From Ahaetulla prasina (Eukaryota > Chordata > Lepidosauria > Squamata > Colubridae): 64,000 nt of DNA. Below, one piece after another: positions 11,607 through 22,777 of the stretch. The translations under genes were made by a program, and so were the position numbers. Below the pieces are notes generated by a model. The model was not told the DNA's origin and ran no database searches. It saw nothing but the letters and a program-made list of their open reading frames with translations. The number at the start of each line of letters is the position of its first letter. Position 1 is the first letter of the stretch. The DNA is taken from the NCBI RefSeq assembly GCF_028640845.1, contig NC_080542.1, positions 64,245,064 through 64,309,063 of the forward strand, written 5' to 3'.

Positions 11607-12143
11607 GATGAGAGGATATGGGCAAGAGATAGCCCATGTTAGCAGTGTGATTAACTTGTTCGCATAAGCGGTGTCATAGTCAGGGGCTCTGTAGCATAGT
11701 AAGAATCGAAGTGTGATGTTAAGGGACAGTCGCATACAATAGTCTCAGGAAGAGAAAGTTTATGTGTAACTTGAATATTTTATTATTTTAAAATAAAATA
11801 AAATAAAATAAGCTTAATATTAACCGCTCCCATCTTGATTGCAGAAAATATGACTTCAGTAACAGAGTTGTTAATGCTTGGAATACACTACCTGACTCTG
11901 TGGTCTCTTCCCAAAATCCCCAAAGCTTCAACCAAAAACTATCTATCATTGACCTCACCCCATTCCTAAGAGGCCTGTAAGGGGCGTGCATAAGAGCGCA
12001 AACGTGCCTACCATTCCTGTCCTATTGTTTCCTTTCATTATATCCAGTTAATATAGTTATTACATACTCATATATATGCTTATATATTGTATAATTATTT
12101 CATGCTTATGCTTATATATACTAAATAAAATAAAACCAAGTAA
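11607..12143 (+). mobile_element. CR1-group LINE with 5' inversion, inserted in the R4-like LINE
   Basis: 11607-11770 is antisense to the endonuclease-region sequence of the CR1 at 61780-61930 (for instance CAGGGGCTCTGTAGCATAG). 11807-12143 is sense 3' end, matching 34920-35250 (TTGATTGCAGAAAATATGAC, CCCCAAAGCTTCAACCAAAA, AGGGGCGTGCATAAGAGCGC). An (AAAAT)n stretch lies between. The inverted 5' part joined to a direct 3' end is what twin priming produces. Flanking R4-like frames resume on both sides. Confidence 0.75.
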
Positions 12144-12497
12144 CTGGCATTGTGTACAAGAACATGTGCACAGTATATGGGCTGGACTCTGCAAATACAA
12201 AGGAGATTCTACAGAAATCATGGAGAATAACAAGATCCTATGAGATGTCCAAACCAGACAGATATGCAGGGACTAACAAATCAAACAGACATTATGGTGG
12301 AAGGAAAGGTCCAGAAGACAGTGATGGGATATAGGTAGTGATGTCAAGTCACAGCAACATTAGGACAAGCTGGAAAAGTACCAGGTCCTGAAGGAGGAAC
12401 TAGAGAGGATATGGAAAGTAAAGCCAGAGAGATATCAGTGGTGGTATGAGCACTCAGGCTCCTAGGCTGAGAGAGTGGTCTAACAGATCACAGGAAT

Positions 12498-12686
12498 TGT
12501 TAAATTCGGGCAATAACGAGGCAGGAGACCAGGATAGTGACAACAGCTCTTTACTATATGGTGAACCCAGCCACCCGGGCTGGGAAAACCCTCTCTTTAT
12601 ATACAGTTTAGCCAGAGGCTTCGTCCAATCAGCAACGTGCTTTTTCCCGCTCAGTTTTTCCTCCAAACTCTTAAAGATACATTACA
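12498..12686 (-). repeat. Gypsy 3' LTR
   Basis: Direct repeat of 16806-16994, 189 bp, no difference found when the two were compared line by line. Preceded on the plus strand by target copy GGAAT. Confidence 0.95.
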
Positions 12687-12699
12687 CTCCTTCCCTCCC
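12687..12699 (-). other. Gypsy polypurine tract
   Basis: Minus strand GGGAGGGAAGGAG immediately next to the 3' LTR, the plus-strand primer for reverse transcription. Confidence 0.85.
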
Positions 12700-13029
12700 A
12701 GAGAACACTTTACCAACATTTACATAGAATTAACATCTTATTTTTCTACGTAATCACGCAAGTAGACTGGGTGTCTCCTGACTCTTTCGGACCTGCGCAA
12801 TTCATTTTCTGGGAGTGAGTCGAGCTGACCGGAGGGACTGTTTGTTCCTCTCAGCTCCTCCTCTAGGCCATCCGGCCCTGGATTATTGGCAGAGTCGTCC
12901 CTGCTGTTTTCAGGAGGAACCGTTGGCGTCGCTGGACCTCCTGGAACTCAGATAAGTCCCGCTTGCCCCGGGTTTGAGTCAGCTGTGGATTCAAACATTG
13001 ATAGTCAGGGCCTGTTTCGCCTGATTCTG

Positions 13030-13953
13030 ATTTACCGTTATGCTTCCTTATTTGGTCTATGTGGCGCCCATACCCGCCATCCTCTATCTCTACTAGATAT
13101 GATTTTGGTCCTGTTATTCTAGGATTTTTCCTGCTAACCAGGTCGGGCCTCGCTGTAGTTGTGTGCCCACACTAGGTCGCCTACTGCCATCCCTCTTGTT
13201 TTACCGCAGCCCTTTGTAACCGTCTGGTGTGTAGTTTGGGTTTAAACGGTCTAGTGGGCACCTAAGCTTCCGACCCATTAATAGCTCTGCCGGCTGCGCC
13301 AGTTGTTACACAGGGGTTCTGTGTTGGACTGCTAGAATGTATCGATTTTTGTTTGCCAATCGCCTGGCCTGATTCTGGACAATGCTTCCTTTGCGCCCGA
13401 ACGAAACGCTCTGCAAGGCCGTTCGTCGCAGGGTGGAAAGGCGCCGAGAGGACATGTCGGATGCCCTCCTCTGCCAAGTACCCTCAAACTGGGTTGCCGT
13501 GAATTGCGGGCCGTTATCGGAGACTAAAGTGTCGGGCAACCCGTGGGTTACAAATAGGTGCCGAGGACTGAAATCACGGCCTCGGCTGTCATGGATCTCA
13601 TGAGAATGATTTCCAGCCATTTGGAGTAGGCATCGACTACTACCAGAAAGGTTTGGCCGTGGAAGGGCCGGCAAAATCGATATGGATCCTAGACCAAGGG
13701 CCCTGGGGTCTCTCCCATTCCCGAATCGGGCCGTTGGGGTAGCGGTCTGACTCCTGGCAGGCCTGGCATTTCCTACCCTTTCAGCAATTTCCGTGTCCAT
13801 TAAGGGCCACCACACATAGCTTCTCGCTAGACCCTTCATTCTCACGATCCCTGGGTGGCCTTCGTGAAGGAGCTCCAATACCTTTTCCTCAATTTCTCCG
13901 GGATCACCACTGATCCCCCATAGCAGGCACCCCTTGAGCTGTGAGTTCCCCAC
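13030..13953 (-). pseudogene. Gypsy integrase (frameshifted)
   Basis: N-terminal HEGHPGIVRMKGLARSYVWWP (start of the HHCC region) at about 13880. Core residues are visible in LVSDNGPQFTATQFEG and HPATNGLAERFVRAQ (the D and E of DD35E) near 13500 and 13420, in different frames. A C-terminal GPY/F-like stretch (VGDLVWAHNYSEARP, ITGPKSYLVEIEDGRVW) lies at about 13045-13200. Several indels break the frame. Confidence 0.8.
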
Positions 13954-14560
13954 GTCTTTTTACAAACTCTTTAAAACGCTCGCCCGGCGCAGCGGGCCAA
14001 CCTCTTTGTACCCAACCAATTACAGTCCTTATTGTAATGTCCTTGTACGAAGCCCGAGCCACCTCTTTGGATGTGACTGGGCCAGAGTCCAAAGAGTCAA
14101 TTAGCAGAACTGGTGTCCCCGGAGTGGGGTCTTCGATAGTCTCTGGTAACGGGCATCTGCTCAGGGCGTCTGCATGCCCTAATTCCTTCCCTGGCCGGTG
14201 TAGTAGTTTGTAAGAATACGCTGCCAGGAAGATAGTCCATCGGGTCAGTCTGGGCGAAAGTGCCACGGGCGTTGGGCGGTCGCCTGCCAACAGGCCTAGC
14301 AAAGGTCTATGGTCCGTGATGATTTCGAAATCACGACCAAATACATATTCATGGAATTTCTTTACTCCGGAGACTATAGCCAAGGCTTCCTTATCAAGCT
14401 GGCTATAATTCCTTTCAGTTGATGACATGGTTCGGGAGTAATATGCAATAGGGGCTTCTGTGCCATTTGGCAACCTGTGGCTGAGCACAGCCCCCACCCC
14501 ATAGGGAGATGCATCGCAGCTTAACACTAATGGCAGCGTGCCATTGTATTGATAAGGAGG
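13904..14560 (-). pseudogene. Gypsy RNase H
   Basis: The 207-codon open segment 13904-14527 shows [16 protein letters not shown], then [26 protein letters not shown], then [14 protein letters not shown] and [19 protein letters not shown], the complete Ty3/Gypsy RNase H signature series. It is the best-preserved part of the element. Confidence 0.9.
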
Positions 14561-15470
14561 CTATCACCGATAGGAGATTCTTTACCCTTCGAATGCCCTA
14601 GCTTCCGCCTTTCCCCAAGACCATGCAGCCGTCTTTGCTAGTAATTTATGCAGCGGCTCGGCTACTGTTGCCTTATTTCTTAAGAATACCGCGAGAAGTT
14701 GACCAGACCTAAGAATGCCTGTAACTCCGCTTTGTTCTTTGGAACCGGGCCTTCCTGATGGCCCGTACCTTGCTTTCAGTGGGTGAATCCTTCCTGTCTA
14801 TCCGTAGCCCAGGAATTCCACAGATTCAACCCCGATCTGGCATTTGTTCAGTTTAACTTTGAGACCGCAGACCGGAAAATGCCCAAAACTTTTCGCAGCC
14901 TTACCCCTAATTCCTCTAGATTCTCAGCGGATACCAGTACATCGTCAAAGTATGGTACCACCCTGGTAGTCCCTGCAATAGCCGCTCCATTAGGTTCTGA
15001 AATAACCCTGGAGCCACACTAACCCCAAACTGTAACCGGGTACACTTAAAAGCCCTCTGTGAGTCACAATTGTCTGCGCTCGGCTGTGCTGCTATCTACA
15101 GGCAGCTGTTGATAGGCTTGGGCCAAGTCTAGCTTGGCAAAACCTGCCCTTGCCCCATTGAGTGCAGTAAGTGCTGTACCACCGGACGGGTAAGCACTCT
15201 TTGCAACGCTTTGTTAAGCGTTGCCTTATAGTCAGCGCAACCGGACCGACCCGTCCGGTTTGACTGGGGTGACTATAGGGTCTCCCACTTAGCATGGTCA
15301 ACTGGCACTAGAATTCCTGGTTTACTAGCTTGTCCAGTTCCCGGTCAATCCTGGGCTTTAGGCTAACGGGACCCTCCTAGCCTTTAGACGGATAGGGCAA
15401 CTTGGGGTCTAAGTTAAAAGAAATAGGGGTCCCGTGTACTTGCCCAGGCAGTCTCTGAAAACGCCCCAAA
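14560..15470 (-). pseudogene. Gypsy reverse transcriptase (heavily frameshifted)
   Basis: Polymerase motif YFDDVLVSAE is readable at about 14933-14962. Upstream pieces such as FCQARLGPSLSTAA (15092-15301) are remnants of the QAYQ-type RT core in shifted frames. No single frame spans the domain and it appears shortened. Confidence 0.75.
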
Positions 15471-15475
15471 TTCCT

Positions 15476-15904
15476 TCATGAGTGCGTCTTTGAGGTTGAC
15501 TTCGCTTTCTGAAGATTCCAGTCACCCCATGCCCAATGCTCGAACCAGTCCAGTCCCAACAAGCTTGGCAGGGTCCCATCGACTATGGTGATGGGCAGAG
15601 TTTTCTTGTATTGTCCATACTCGACGTGGACGGACGTTACCCCTCGAACAGGGATGCGATTTCCTTGGTAGTCTTGTACCTTTAATTTCTGTGGTTTCAG
15701 CTTGCGCTTATGATGGCGGGTAAGGCTTTCACGAGTGTCCCAGGACATGATCGTGATCGCTGAGCCGGTGTCCACCTCCAATCGGCACGGCACCCCCTCA
15801 ATCTTTGTTTTCGTAAAGATTTTTTTCTCTAGGCGTGTTGCTGCGTGACCCACTCTCACGACAGTCTGATTCAACTTCGCGCCTTTTTTGAATTGACCAA
15901 TCAC
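15476..15904 (-). pseudogene. Gypsy aspartic protease
   Basis: Retropepsin-like domain. The catalytic DTGSA is encoded at 15758-15772 within CRLEVDTGSAITIMSWDT, and the C-terminal signature SLLGLDWFEHW follows about 70 residues later. The 142-codon segment is open but joins neither gag nor RT in frame. Confidence 0.85.
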
Positions 15905-15976
15905 GGGCCGCTTCGCCGTTCCCGCGCTCTGGTTGGTCAGTTTGAATTTTTGGCGGGAAGGTTGGGGTGCTCGACA

Positions 15977-16712
15977 GACCTGTGCTATGTGCCCCTTCCT
16001 TTCGCACCGCCGACAAGTCGCATCCTTAAATTTGCATTGTTGTCGTTGGTGTTGCCCTCCACAACTCGCGCAGTCACCCCGGTCTTCTTTCTACGGCCTC
16101 CCGGTGTGGAAGATTCCTCCTCCTCACCGTCCGACTCGGCCTGGACCTCTTCATTGTGGACCGGGGTTGATTTCGCACCAGCCGTTGGTGCGACCTGCTT
16201 TTGTAGGGTTTCCGCCGCTTGGGTAGACATCTCATTAGCCCTGGCTTCATCCAAGGCGTTTGCCAGCGTCAAGTTGCTTTTGGACAGCAGCCGCCGCAAA
16301 CGGATGTCCCTGACCCCACGAATGAGTTGCTCCAGCAATGCCTCTTCCAAGTCTCGAACTCGCAATGGTTCGTGGCTTTCCTCAGGGCTGCCATGTATAC
16401 GCTGATGGACTCGCCTCTTGCTGCCTACGCCCCTGAATTGCACTGCTGCACATACTTGGACGGCGTTGGTGCATAATGGGCTTTCAATACGGTCTGTAGA
16501 GTCTGCCACGGCACCGATTGTACGGCGTTGGCTCCGCCAACGATTCTGCGGTGTCGAAACCTCTGGACCGCAGTGGCTCAGGAAATACGCCGCTTCCTGT
16601 TGTCTGAGACTCCTTGAAGTTCGTTCGCCTCGAGGAAACACTCAAACGAGCCATGTATGACCCCATTTTCCTTAGCTGGGTCGAATGGCGCTGGCGGTGT
16701 GTAGCTGGACAT
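15977..16712 (-). pseudogene. Gypsy gag with CCHC zinc knuckle (frameshifted)
   Basis: The likely start is the ATG at 16712 (MSSYTPPAPFDPAKENG), a short distance after the primer-binding site. The frame then shifts around 16560-16580 and continues in another frame to about 15985. A nucleic-acid-binding knuckle CRRCERKGHIAQVC (C-x2-C-x4-H-x4-C) lies at the C-terminal end, around 15977-16020, after an acidic/Ser-rich linker. At least one indel separates it from a usable gag. Confidence 0.8.
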
Positions 16713-16786
16713 CGCTGCTTTCCGCCTTGTTTGCTGGGTTCGCCTTCCTGGTGAGTTCAGCTTTTTCCTGGCGCCTTAGCCTCGAG

Positions 16787-16804
16787 ATCCCACCTTCGTC
16801 GCCA
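16787..16804 (-). other. Gypsy primer-binding site (tRNA-Ser type)
   Basis: Minus strand TGGCGACGAAGGTGGGAT, one base inside the 5' LTR. It is complementary to a tRNA 3' end reading ATCCCACCTTCGTCGCCA, which fits tRNA-Ser(GCU). Confidence 0.75.
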
Positions 16805-16805
16805 G

Positions 16806-16994
16806 TGTTAAATTCGGGCAATAACGAGGCAGGAGACCAGGATAGTGACAACAGCTCTTTACTATATGGTGAACCCAGCCACCCGGGCTGGGAAAACCCT
16901 CTCTTTATATACAGTTTAGCCAGAGGCTTCGTCCAATCAGCAACGTGCTTTTTCCCGCTCAGTTTTTCCTCCAAACTCTTAAAGATACATTACA
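16806..16994 (-). repeat. Gypsy 5' LTR
   Basis: TG...CA ends. In element sense it carries GATTGGAC (CCAAT-type) followed by TATATAAAG (TATA box) and a downstream transcribed region. Identical by eye to 12498-12686. Confidence 0.95.
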
Positions 16995-17035
16995 GGAATG
17001 ACATTAAATCTCTCCTAAATGTGCAGGCATATACA
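16995..17035 (+). mobile_element. R4-like LINE, terminal piece beyond the Gypsy insertion
   Basis: Reading across the Gypsy insertion (AACAGATCACAGGAAT joined to GACATTAAATCTCTCC) gives an ITGMTLNLS-like segment expected near the ORF C-terminus. An imperfect CA-rich stretch follows to about 17105. Confidence 0.5.
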
Positions 17036-17109
17036 GAAACATACTTATATATACTTGCGCACACACATACACACACAAACATACACATACTCATGCACAC
17101 ATAAACCAT

Positions 17110-18280
17110 TCAGACAGGTACACCTATATCAAATACAAAATCCACATTAATAGTATTTGATCAGAGCCCCCAAACCATGTTCTATAATTTCTGCTTATTC
17201 CTTGTAAATACTCAAAATATACTTTACTGACATTCAAGTATAAATTAATATATTAAAACATATGGCTGCAACACTAAAATCTGATACATTTCTCAGGAAT
17301 ACTGTAGTTGGATCTGCAAGTCAACACAAGGTTGATATTTGTTTGTTTTATGACCCAATGGCAGTATAAATTGATTTTTCTCATTTAAAAAGGTATCAAG
17401 AGCCAAGAACGTTACTTCAAATAAATTTTGCTTTTGTTTTTACAAAGGAATCTCCTCCTATACTGATGATACTAAAAAGGGTATTTTCTAAATGACCCCA
17501 GTCAATCAAAATAGTTTGTATCCAAAGAGCCACATGTTCTCTAGAGAAATACATTGAAAAGTTTGGCCTGCCTCTGAGAAAGGAATACCATTAATTGGAC
17601 TGAATCACTCCAAATTACTTTGGAAACCTGTTTTGATACAAGACTTTGTCCTTCGGGAAAACTTCAAAGCCCATTTGAATTACATGCTGAGCTGGTTTCA
17701 CGTCAGCCTCTGAGGAGGCTTGGCCTTTAAAGAGAAGCCCAAACAAGGAATTCATAACCCACTTGCTTATTAAACTGAGATTTGAAAATCCTTCAATTGG
17801 TACTGAGCATTTAATATATTCATCACTGCACATTCCACCCATTTTCAATTTCCTTTTTATAGAAAGTAATACACATCAAAATGCCCTGTGTATATATAAC
17901 TACATTTCCCTATTACATTTTATCAAACTATGCCAAATAAAAGCATTACTTTATAAAGAAATCTCAGCAGACTCGCTAAAAAGCCTCTAAACTCTTTCTA
18001 TTAGAGAGTAATACAATACTTCTAAGCATCTAGAAAAGTGTTTTGTTTAAACACTTTTAAACAAAGGAAGGGAGAAGAACTTAACTTTTTTCATGTTAAA
18101 TAAAATGGGTGATTGAGCAGAAATTGCCAATTTATTAATTTCACTTTCTCCTCATTCTTCCTCATTCCAATCCCATTCTCATTCCTGCCCTCTCCAATAT
18201 TTCTGGGTGTCTTATAAGCCATATTTGTTAATATACAATTAATTAGAAAATTCCATCACAAAATTCAAAGTGCAAAGAGT
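17110..18280. other. Unique intron, no gene
   Basis: AT-rich with a somewhat less AT-rich stretch at 17520-17760. No frame or repeat recognised. Confidence 0.4.
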
Positions 18281-18284
18281 GCTT

Positions 18285-18960
18285 TACAGCCTGGAAAGTT
18301 GACGAAAGATATGGTAACTATGTTAATTCTGGCTACACAAGACCAAGCTTTAAGGACAAATGCATACAAAGTCAGAATTGAAAAGAAACACAGAGAGGAA
18401 GTTCTCCCTCTGCAAAGAAACTGAAGAAACAGTGGACCATCTGGTTAGCTGTTGCAAGATTACATAGACTGACTACAAACAACGCCATGACAAAGTAGAC
18501 TGACTACAAACAATAGTATGACAAAGTAGTTGAAGGTGCATTTGAAATAACATTTGCCTGTAAGTAAAAACTGGTGGGACTATAAAATAGAGAAATTCAT
18601 AGGAAATAAAAATAGAAAATAAAGAAGCTAAATTGCTCCAGGACTTTAGATTTCAGATAGGTAGGCATCCACCACATAATACCCAAGACTTAACAACAGT
18701 TGATAAGAAAGACAAAAAAGTTCGGATAATAGACATGGCAATACCTGGGGACAGTAGAATAGAAGAAAAAGACTGGAGAAGGTAACAAAATACAGAAATC
18801 TGCAAATACAGATAGGCCTATGGCAAAAAAAAGCAAATATAGTACCTATAATAATAGGTGCCTTGGATTCAATCCCAAAACAGGTGGAGCAACATTTGAA
18901 CACCATTACAAAATCACTATCAGTCAATTGCAAAAGGCATTTTTACTTGATAGCTGGATA
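18285..18960 (+). mobile_element. Second R4-like LINE remnant: C-terminal zinc finger and endonuclease
   Basis: Broken frames read LATQDQALRTNAYKVRIEKK, then in a shifted frame LCKETEETVDHLV (part of a CCHC finger), then LPVSKNWWDYKIEKF, then the restriction-like endonuclease core VDKKDKKVRIIDMAIPGDS with RIEEKD, and finally ANIVPIIIGALDSIPKQVEQ. The order matches the R4/Dong C-terminus. The family differs from the copy at 9141-17035. Dead. Confidence 0.75.
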
Positions 18961-20429
18961 AAAATGCCAAATCCAATCTGAACATCTGGCTGTTTCTACA
19001 AAAGCTGTGTTCAATCCAGTAATTAATTGTTAAACAATGATAAATCATTCTGCTGTATTACAAGTATTTTGTAACTTAAAATCCACACAACAACTTTTAA
19101 ACAGGTGAATTAACATTCCCAACAAATAAAGTTTTTATTCAAGTATGGATGGATTATATTCTGTGGGTATCCATTCACACAATTTTCTTTCATGTGTGAA
19201 TCTTCAATGTAGTATTATAGTAAAATTATTTGGCTATATTGATTCATTCTTACAAACATCAGTGTGCATGTGCACATGTTTGAATGCATGCACATGTGTA
19301 TTTCCAGTTTGTGCTGGGGAAGATATTTGCAAAGAATTCCCATGGATTTTGCTATTATAAATTTGCCATCTTAAATTGGCAAGAAATTATGTCATATTTT
19401 AAATATTATTTAAAGTCCAATAAATAATCAGTTATCCAAGGGATATGGGTATTTAAAAATAAGAAACATAAAATAAGGTTTAAAAATTATGAAACTGCAA
19501 AGATAGTAAATATCACATACTTAGAAAATTAATTTCTCAATCACACATGCTAAAATTAATATCCTAGCTTAGATTAACTAATTTAATTACCACTCTCTAA
19601 TCTTTCTCCACATCAGTTAAGGACAAACCATTTCTTTAAATAAAGTGGAATATTGTATATAATAACTTGAAAAAATGTTGAGTTTCCTTTGTACCAGGGA
19701 ATTTTATCACAAACACACACTGTTTTGAGATGCTGTTGTCATTGTATGCCAAACCCTAGGTAGACTCAAAAAGTAAAAAACAAAATATTCTCTACAGCAA
19801 AGAAGAAAAGATCAAAGTTAACAATGGTAAATAAACAGTTAAGGTTTTGAAGAGAAAAGATAAGCCAGGAATCTGAAGCATAGGCAGTAACAAGACTGAA
19901 CAGATCTGTATCTTTAAACATTTAGGAATGGCGGTTGTTTGTAGGAAGATTCATGGGAAGCACATCATAATTACATTTCTCTGGCAGCACTAAGATACTT
20001 TGTTCCAGCAAGAATTTTTTTTCATTGAAGTGGGGAAGCTAGGTTTTGCTATTCTCAAGTTTTTTAAGGCTAAAGAAGCTCAACTTTTATATGAAGCCTA
20101 GGTTGGGTATTTATGCCACAAAACAAAACACATTTGAAGTGGTGTAAACAAAATTCTTAAGAACATTTTTGTATCATAAGAATATTTTTGTTTGTCACAA
20201 GATTTCTTTCTAATACTGTCCTCAGGCTCAAGATGGAAATACTCAAAATTGAGGTGCTGCCCTAGAGCCTTATCATGATGTACTGCTTAAAAATCAATTT
20301 TTTCCCAACCTGCTTCTTACCTTTTGTATTTTTAAAGAAACATAATTCAAGTTGGAATGGCCTTGCAGAATCTTAATTAGTTTCTCATGATTTTTCAGCT
20401 GAGTACCTCCTTAGTTTGAATTACAGTCA
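18961..20429. other. AT-rich intron, no gene
   Basis: Contains a small imperfect palindrome of alternating purine/pyrimidine near 19260-19300 (GTGCATGTGCACATG...CATGCACATGTG). Nothing else recognised. Confidence 0.4.
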
Positions 20430-20437
20430 GGTTAGAC

Positions 20438-20759
20438 CAGGGGTTGGCAACCTTAAACCCTCAGAAAGCCACAAAGGTCCTAACCAGAAGCCCCCTGTTC
20501 AATTCTGGAGCCAACCAGAAGTCTGGTTCCCCCACCATAGTCTCCTCCTAGTGCAGTGTCCTTTTTCCTCTACCTGTCATAACCAAAATTGGTTAGCTGA
20601 CCAGATTGTGGAGCTGACCAGAAAATCCACCCCTTGCCATAGAGTCTCCTCCTTGAATGCCATGCTTCCCTCCCCCAAACTGAAAGCTCCTCTCAAAATT
20701 GTGGCGCCAACAGGGAGCCACAGCAGAGGGATGAAAGAGCCACAGGTTACTGACCCCTG
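20438..20759. mobile_element. Non-autonomous hAT transposon, 322 bp
   Basis: Starts CAGGGGTTGGCAACCTTAAA and ends CACAGGTTACTGACCCCTG; the CAGGGGT.../...ACCCCTG termini are typical of hAT. Flanked by a perfect 8-bp target copy GGTTAGAC (20430-20437 and 20760-20767). No transposase. Confidence 0.9.
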
Positions 20760-20767
20760 GGTTAGAC

Positions 20768-21174
20768 AGATGGTCCAGGATAGGAAATATCAATTGGAAT
20801 GTTAATTGGAGGTCAGTAGGGTTCCATACAACAATAAAACTTAAGTCCAAGATGAGTTGGCATGCCAGCCAAATATCTGACATCTCCCACTTTCTTTACG
20901 TTGAGGAAGGATTTTTTTTTACCATGGCATTAATCTTGTTCTCTACTTATAAATTCTTAATTTCTCATCCCCCGCCCACTTTTACTTAAACAGACTTACT
21001 CATAAGACTCAGGAGGAATAAAAAAATATTTCTCATATATTTTTTGCAAGAACATTTATCTTGCAACATCATAAAAATATATTTGCTGTACATTTTTTCT
21101 GATTCCAAAGACTATCTGATATTGTGTACAAATTTTATGTTGCAGCAGTAAACACAAATAATCAGATTGTGTTC
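20768..21174. other. Intron, no gene
   Basis: No recognisable feature. Confidence 0.4.
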
Positions 21175-21749
21175 TGTCCCCCCACCTCAGTCCGGGAGGT
21201 ACGAGAAATGACTCAATTAGCCGGCAATTGAGTCCACAGCAGCTATCAATTCGGGCAGCAACCCAGCGAGCGTCTGCCAAGGTTTTTCTGTTATCTTTCT
21301 TGATGCTGGTGTGTCAACCAGGAAGTTAGGAATAAACAGCACTTCAGTCAAGTTCTCTCTAGGCAGTTTGATTTGTTCGTCACGAAGCAGTATAGCAGCC
21401 CCTCCTGCTTTTATACCCTGTGGGATGTGGTTCCATGACTCAGCACTTTCTAGGCCTGCCCCACCTCTGCTTCTGTTATTCCAGCCTCTCTTGTCTATGA
21501 AACCTGGGATCTAACCAGGACTGATTGTCCTCAGCTGGGTCTGGAAGCATTTCCTGGGCGAGGGGAGATACAGGAGATATAGGAGACAGAGGCCTCATCA
21601 CCTCTTCCACCTGGCCTGCCTCTGGCTCCTGGAGCTTAGCCAGGGAAGCCAGCCCTGCAAAAGGGAGCCCTGACAGCCCTTCCCCTCAGCACTCTTTGAG
21701 TCACTCTCTGGCAGGGGGCCAGGCCCAGGGGAGGGGGGCTGGAGCCACA
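21175..21749 (-). mobile_element. Solo LTR candidate
   Basis: GC-richer block with TG...CA ends. On the minus strand it has GGGTATAAAAGCAGG (TATA box), a plausible R-U5 region, and ends ACTGAGGTGGGGGGACA. No internal retroelement sequence follows on either side, and no matching target duplication was found, so the family and exact ends are uncertain. Confidence 0.5.
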
Positions 21750-22194
<445 letters not shown>

Positions 22195-22264
22195 CTAGTC
22201 TAATTCTTGTAACTTTATAAGAAAGTACAAACCAAACAGCTGAATAAGAGCTACATACTAAGGT

Positions 22265-22777
22265 AGCCACTCTACTAGGTGTTGGTTACGACCTTTAAAG
22301 CGCTCCATGGCTTAGGACCTGGGTACTTACGGGACCGCCTGCTGTTACCATACGCCTCCCACCGACCCGTACGCTCCCACAGAGAGGGAACTCTCAGGGT
22401 GCCGTCCGCCAAACAATGTCGGCTGGCCCCAGGGAAGGGCCTTCTCTGTGGGGCTCCACACTCTGGAACAGCTTCCCGGGCTTACGCCAAATTCCTGACC
22501 TTCGGACATTTCGTCGCGAACTCAAGACTCACCTTTTTATCCGCGCGGGGCTGGCTTAAATTGGGATTTTGAATTTTAAATTTATTAATTTTAAATGGGG
22601 TTTTAGTAGAGTAAATTTTAATCATTGGGCTAATTTAAATAAGTTTTTTAAATGGGATTTTAAATTTGTATATTGTATTGCTGGTTTTTATTATGCCTGT
22701 ACACCGCCCTGAGTCCTTCGGGAGAAGGGCGGTATAAAAATTAAATAAAATAAATAAATAAATAAATAATAAATAAT
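22265..22777 (+). mobile_element. L2-like (CR1 superfamily) LINE 3' end
   Basis: Open at 22279-22572 with [20 protein letters not shown] followed by a shifted-frame SLWGSTLWNSFPG segment, the usual C-terminus of L2/CR1-type RT ORFs (KALHGL...WNSLP...K..L). The 3' UTR is AT-rich and ends CGGGAGAAGGGCGGTATAAA plus an (AAAT)n tail. It is 5'-truncated. The same family lies antisense at 7220-7681. Confidence 0.8.

Larger units (their letters stand above)
9141..12497 (+). mobile_element. Degenerate R4-like LINE (restriction-like-endonuclease type), main part
   Basis: Interrupted frames match the R4/Dong-type LINE ORF. An N-terminal open stretch starts at 9141 (MASRTSIELTRSEPDVRK). The RT core is visible at about 10855-11060 with QGDALFLLLFYTGFNPLSQ and the polymerase motif as FFYMDDIKVY. 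A C-terminal stretch at 12150-12330 reads NQVTGIVYKNMCTVYGLDSA. Stops and frameshifts are everywhere. Three younger insertions break it: a SINE (9747-10005), a CR1 (11607-12143) and the Gypsy element (12498-16994), after which it resumes at 16995. It is an old, dead copy. Confidence 0.7.
12498..16994 (-). mobile_element. Ty3/Gypsy LTR retrotransposon, complete but frame-broken
   Basis: The element is 4497 bp, bounded by two 189-bp LTRs that look identical base for base and by 5-bp target copies GGAAT (12493-12497 and 16995-16999). Minus-strand order: LTR, primer-binding site, gag with CCHC knuckle, protease, RT, RNase H, integrase, polypurine tract, LTR; protease-RT-RH-IN order defines Ty3/Gypsy. 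It is GC-richer than its surroundings. All coding domains are recognisable but split by frameshifts, and it is shorter than typical autonomous Gypsy elements, so this copy is probably dead despite its young LTRs. Confidence 0.95.

Noticed and set aside
20416..20805. 129-codon ORF and its antisense 96-codon ORF
   Set aside because: They lie mostly within a non-autonomous hAT element bounded by an 8-bp duplication.
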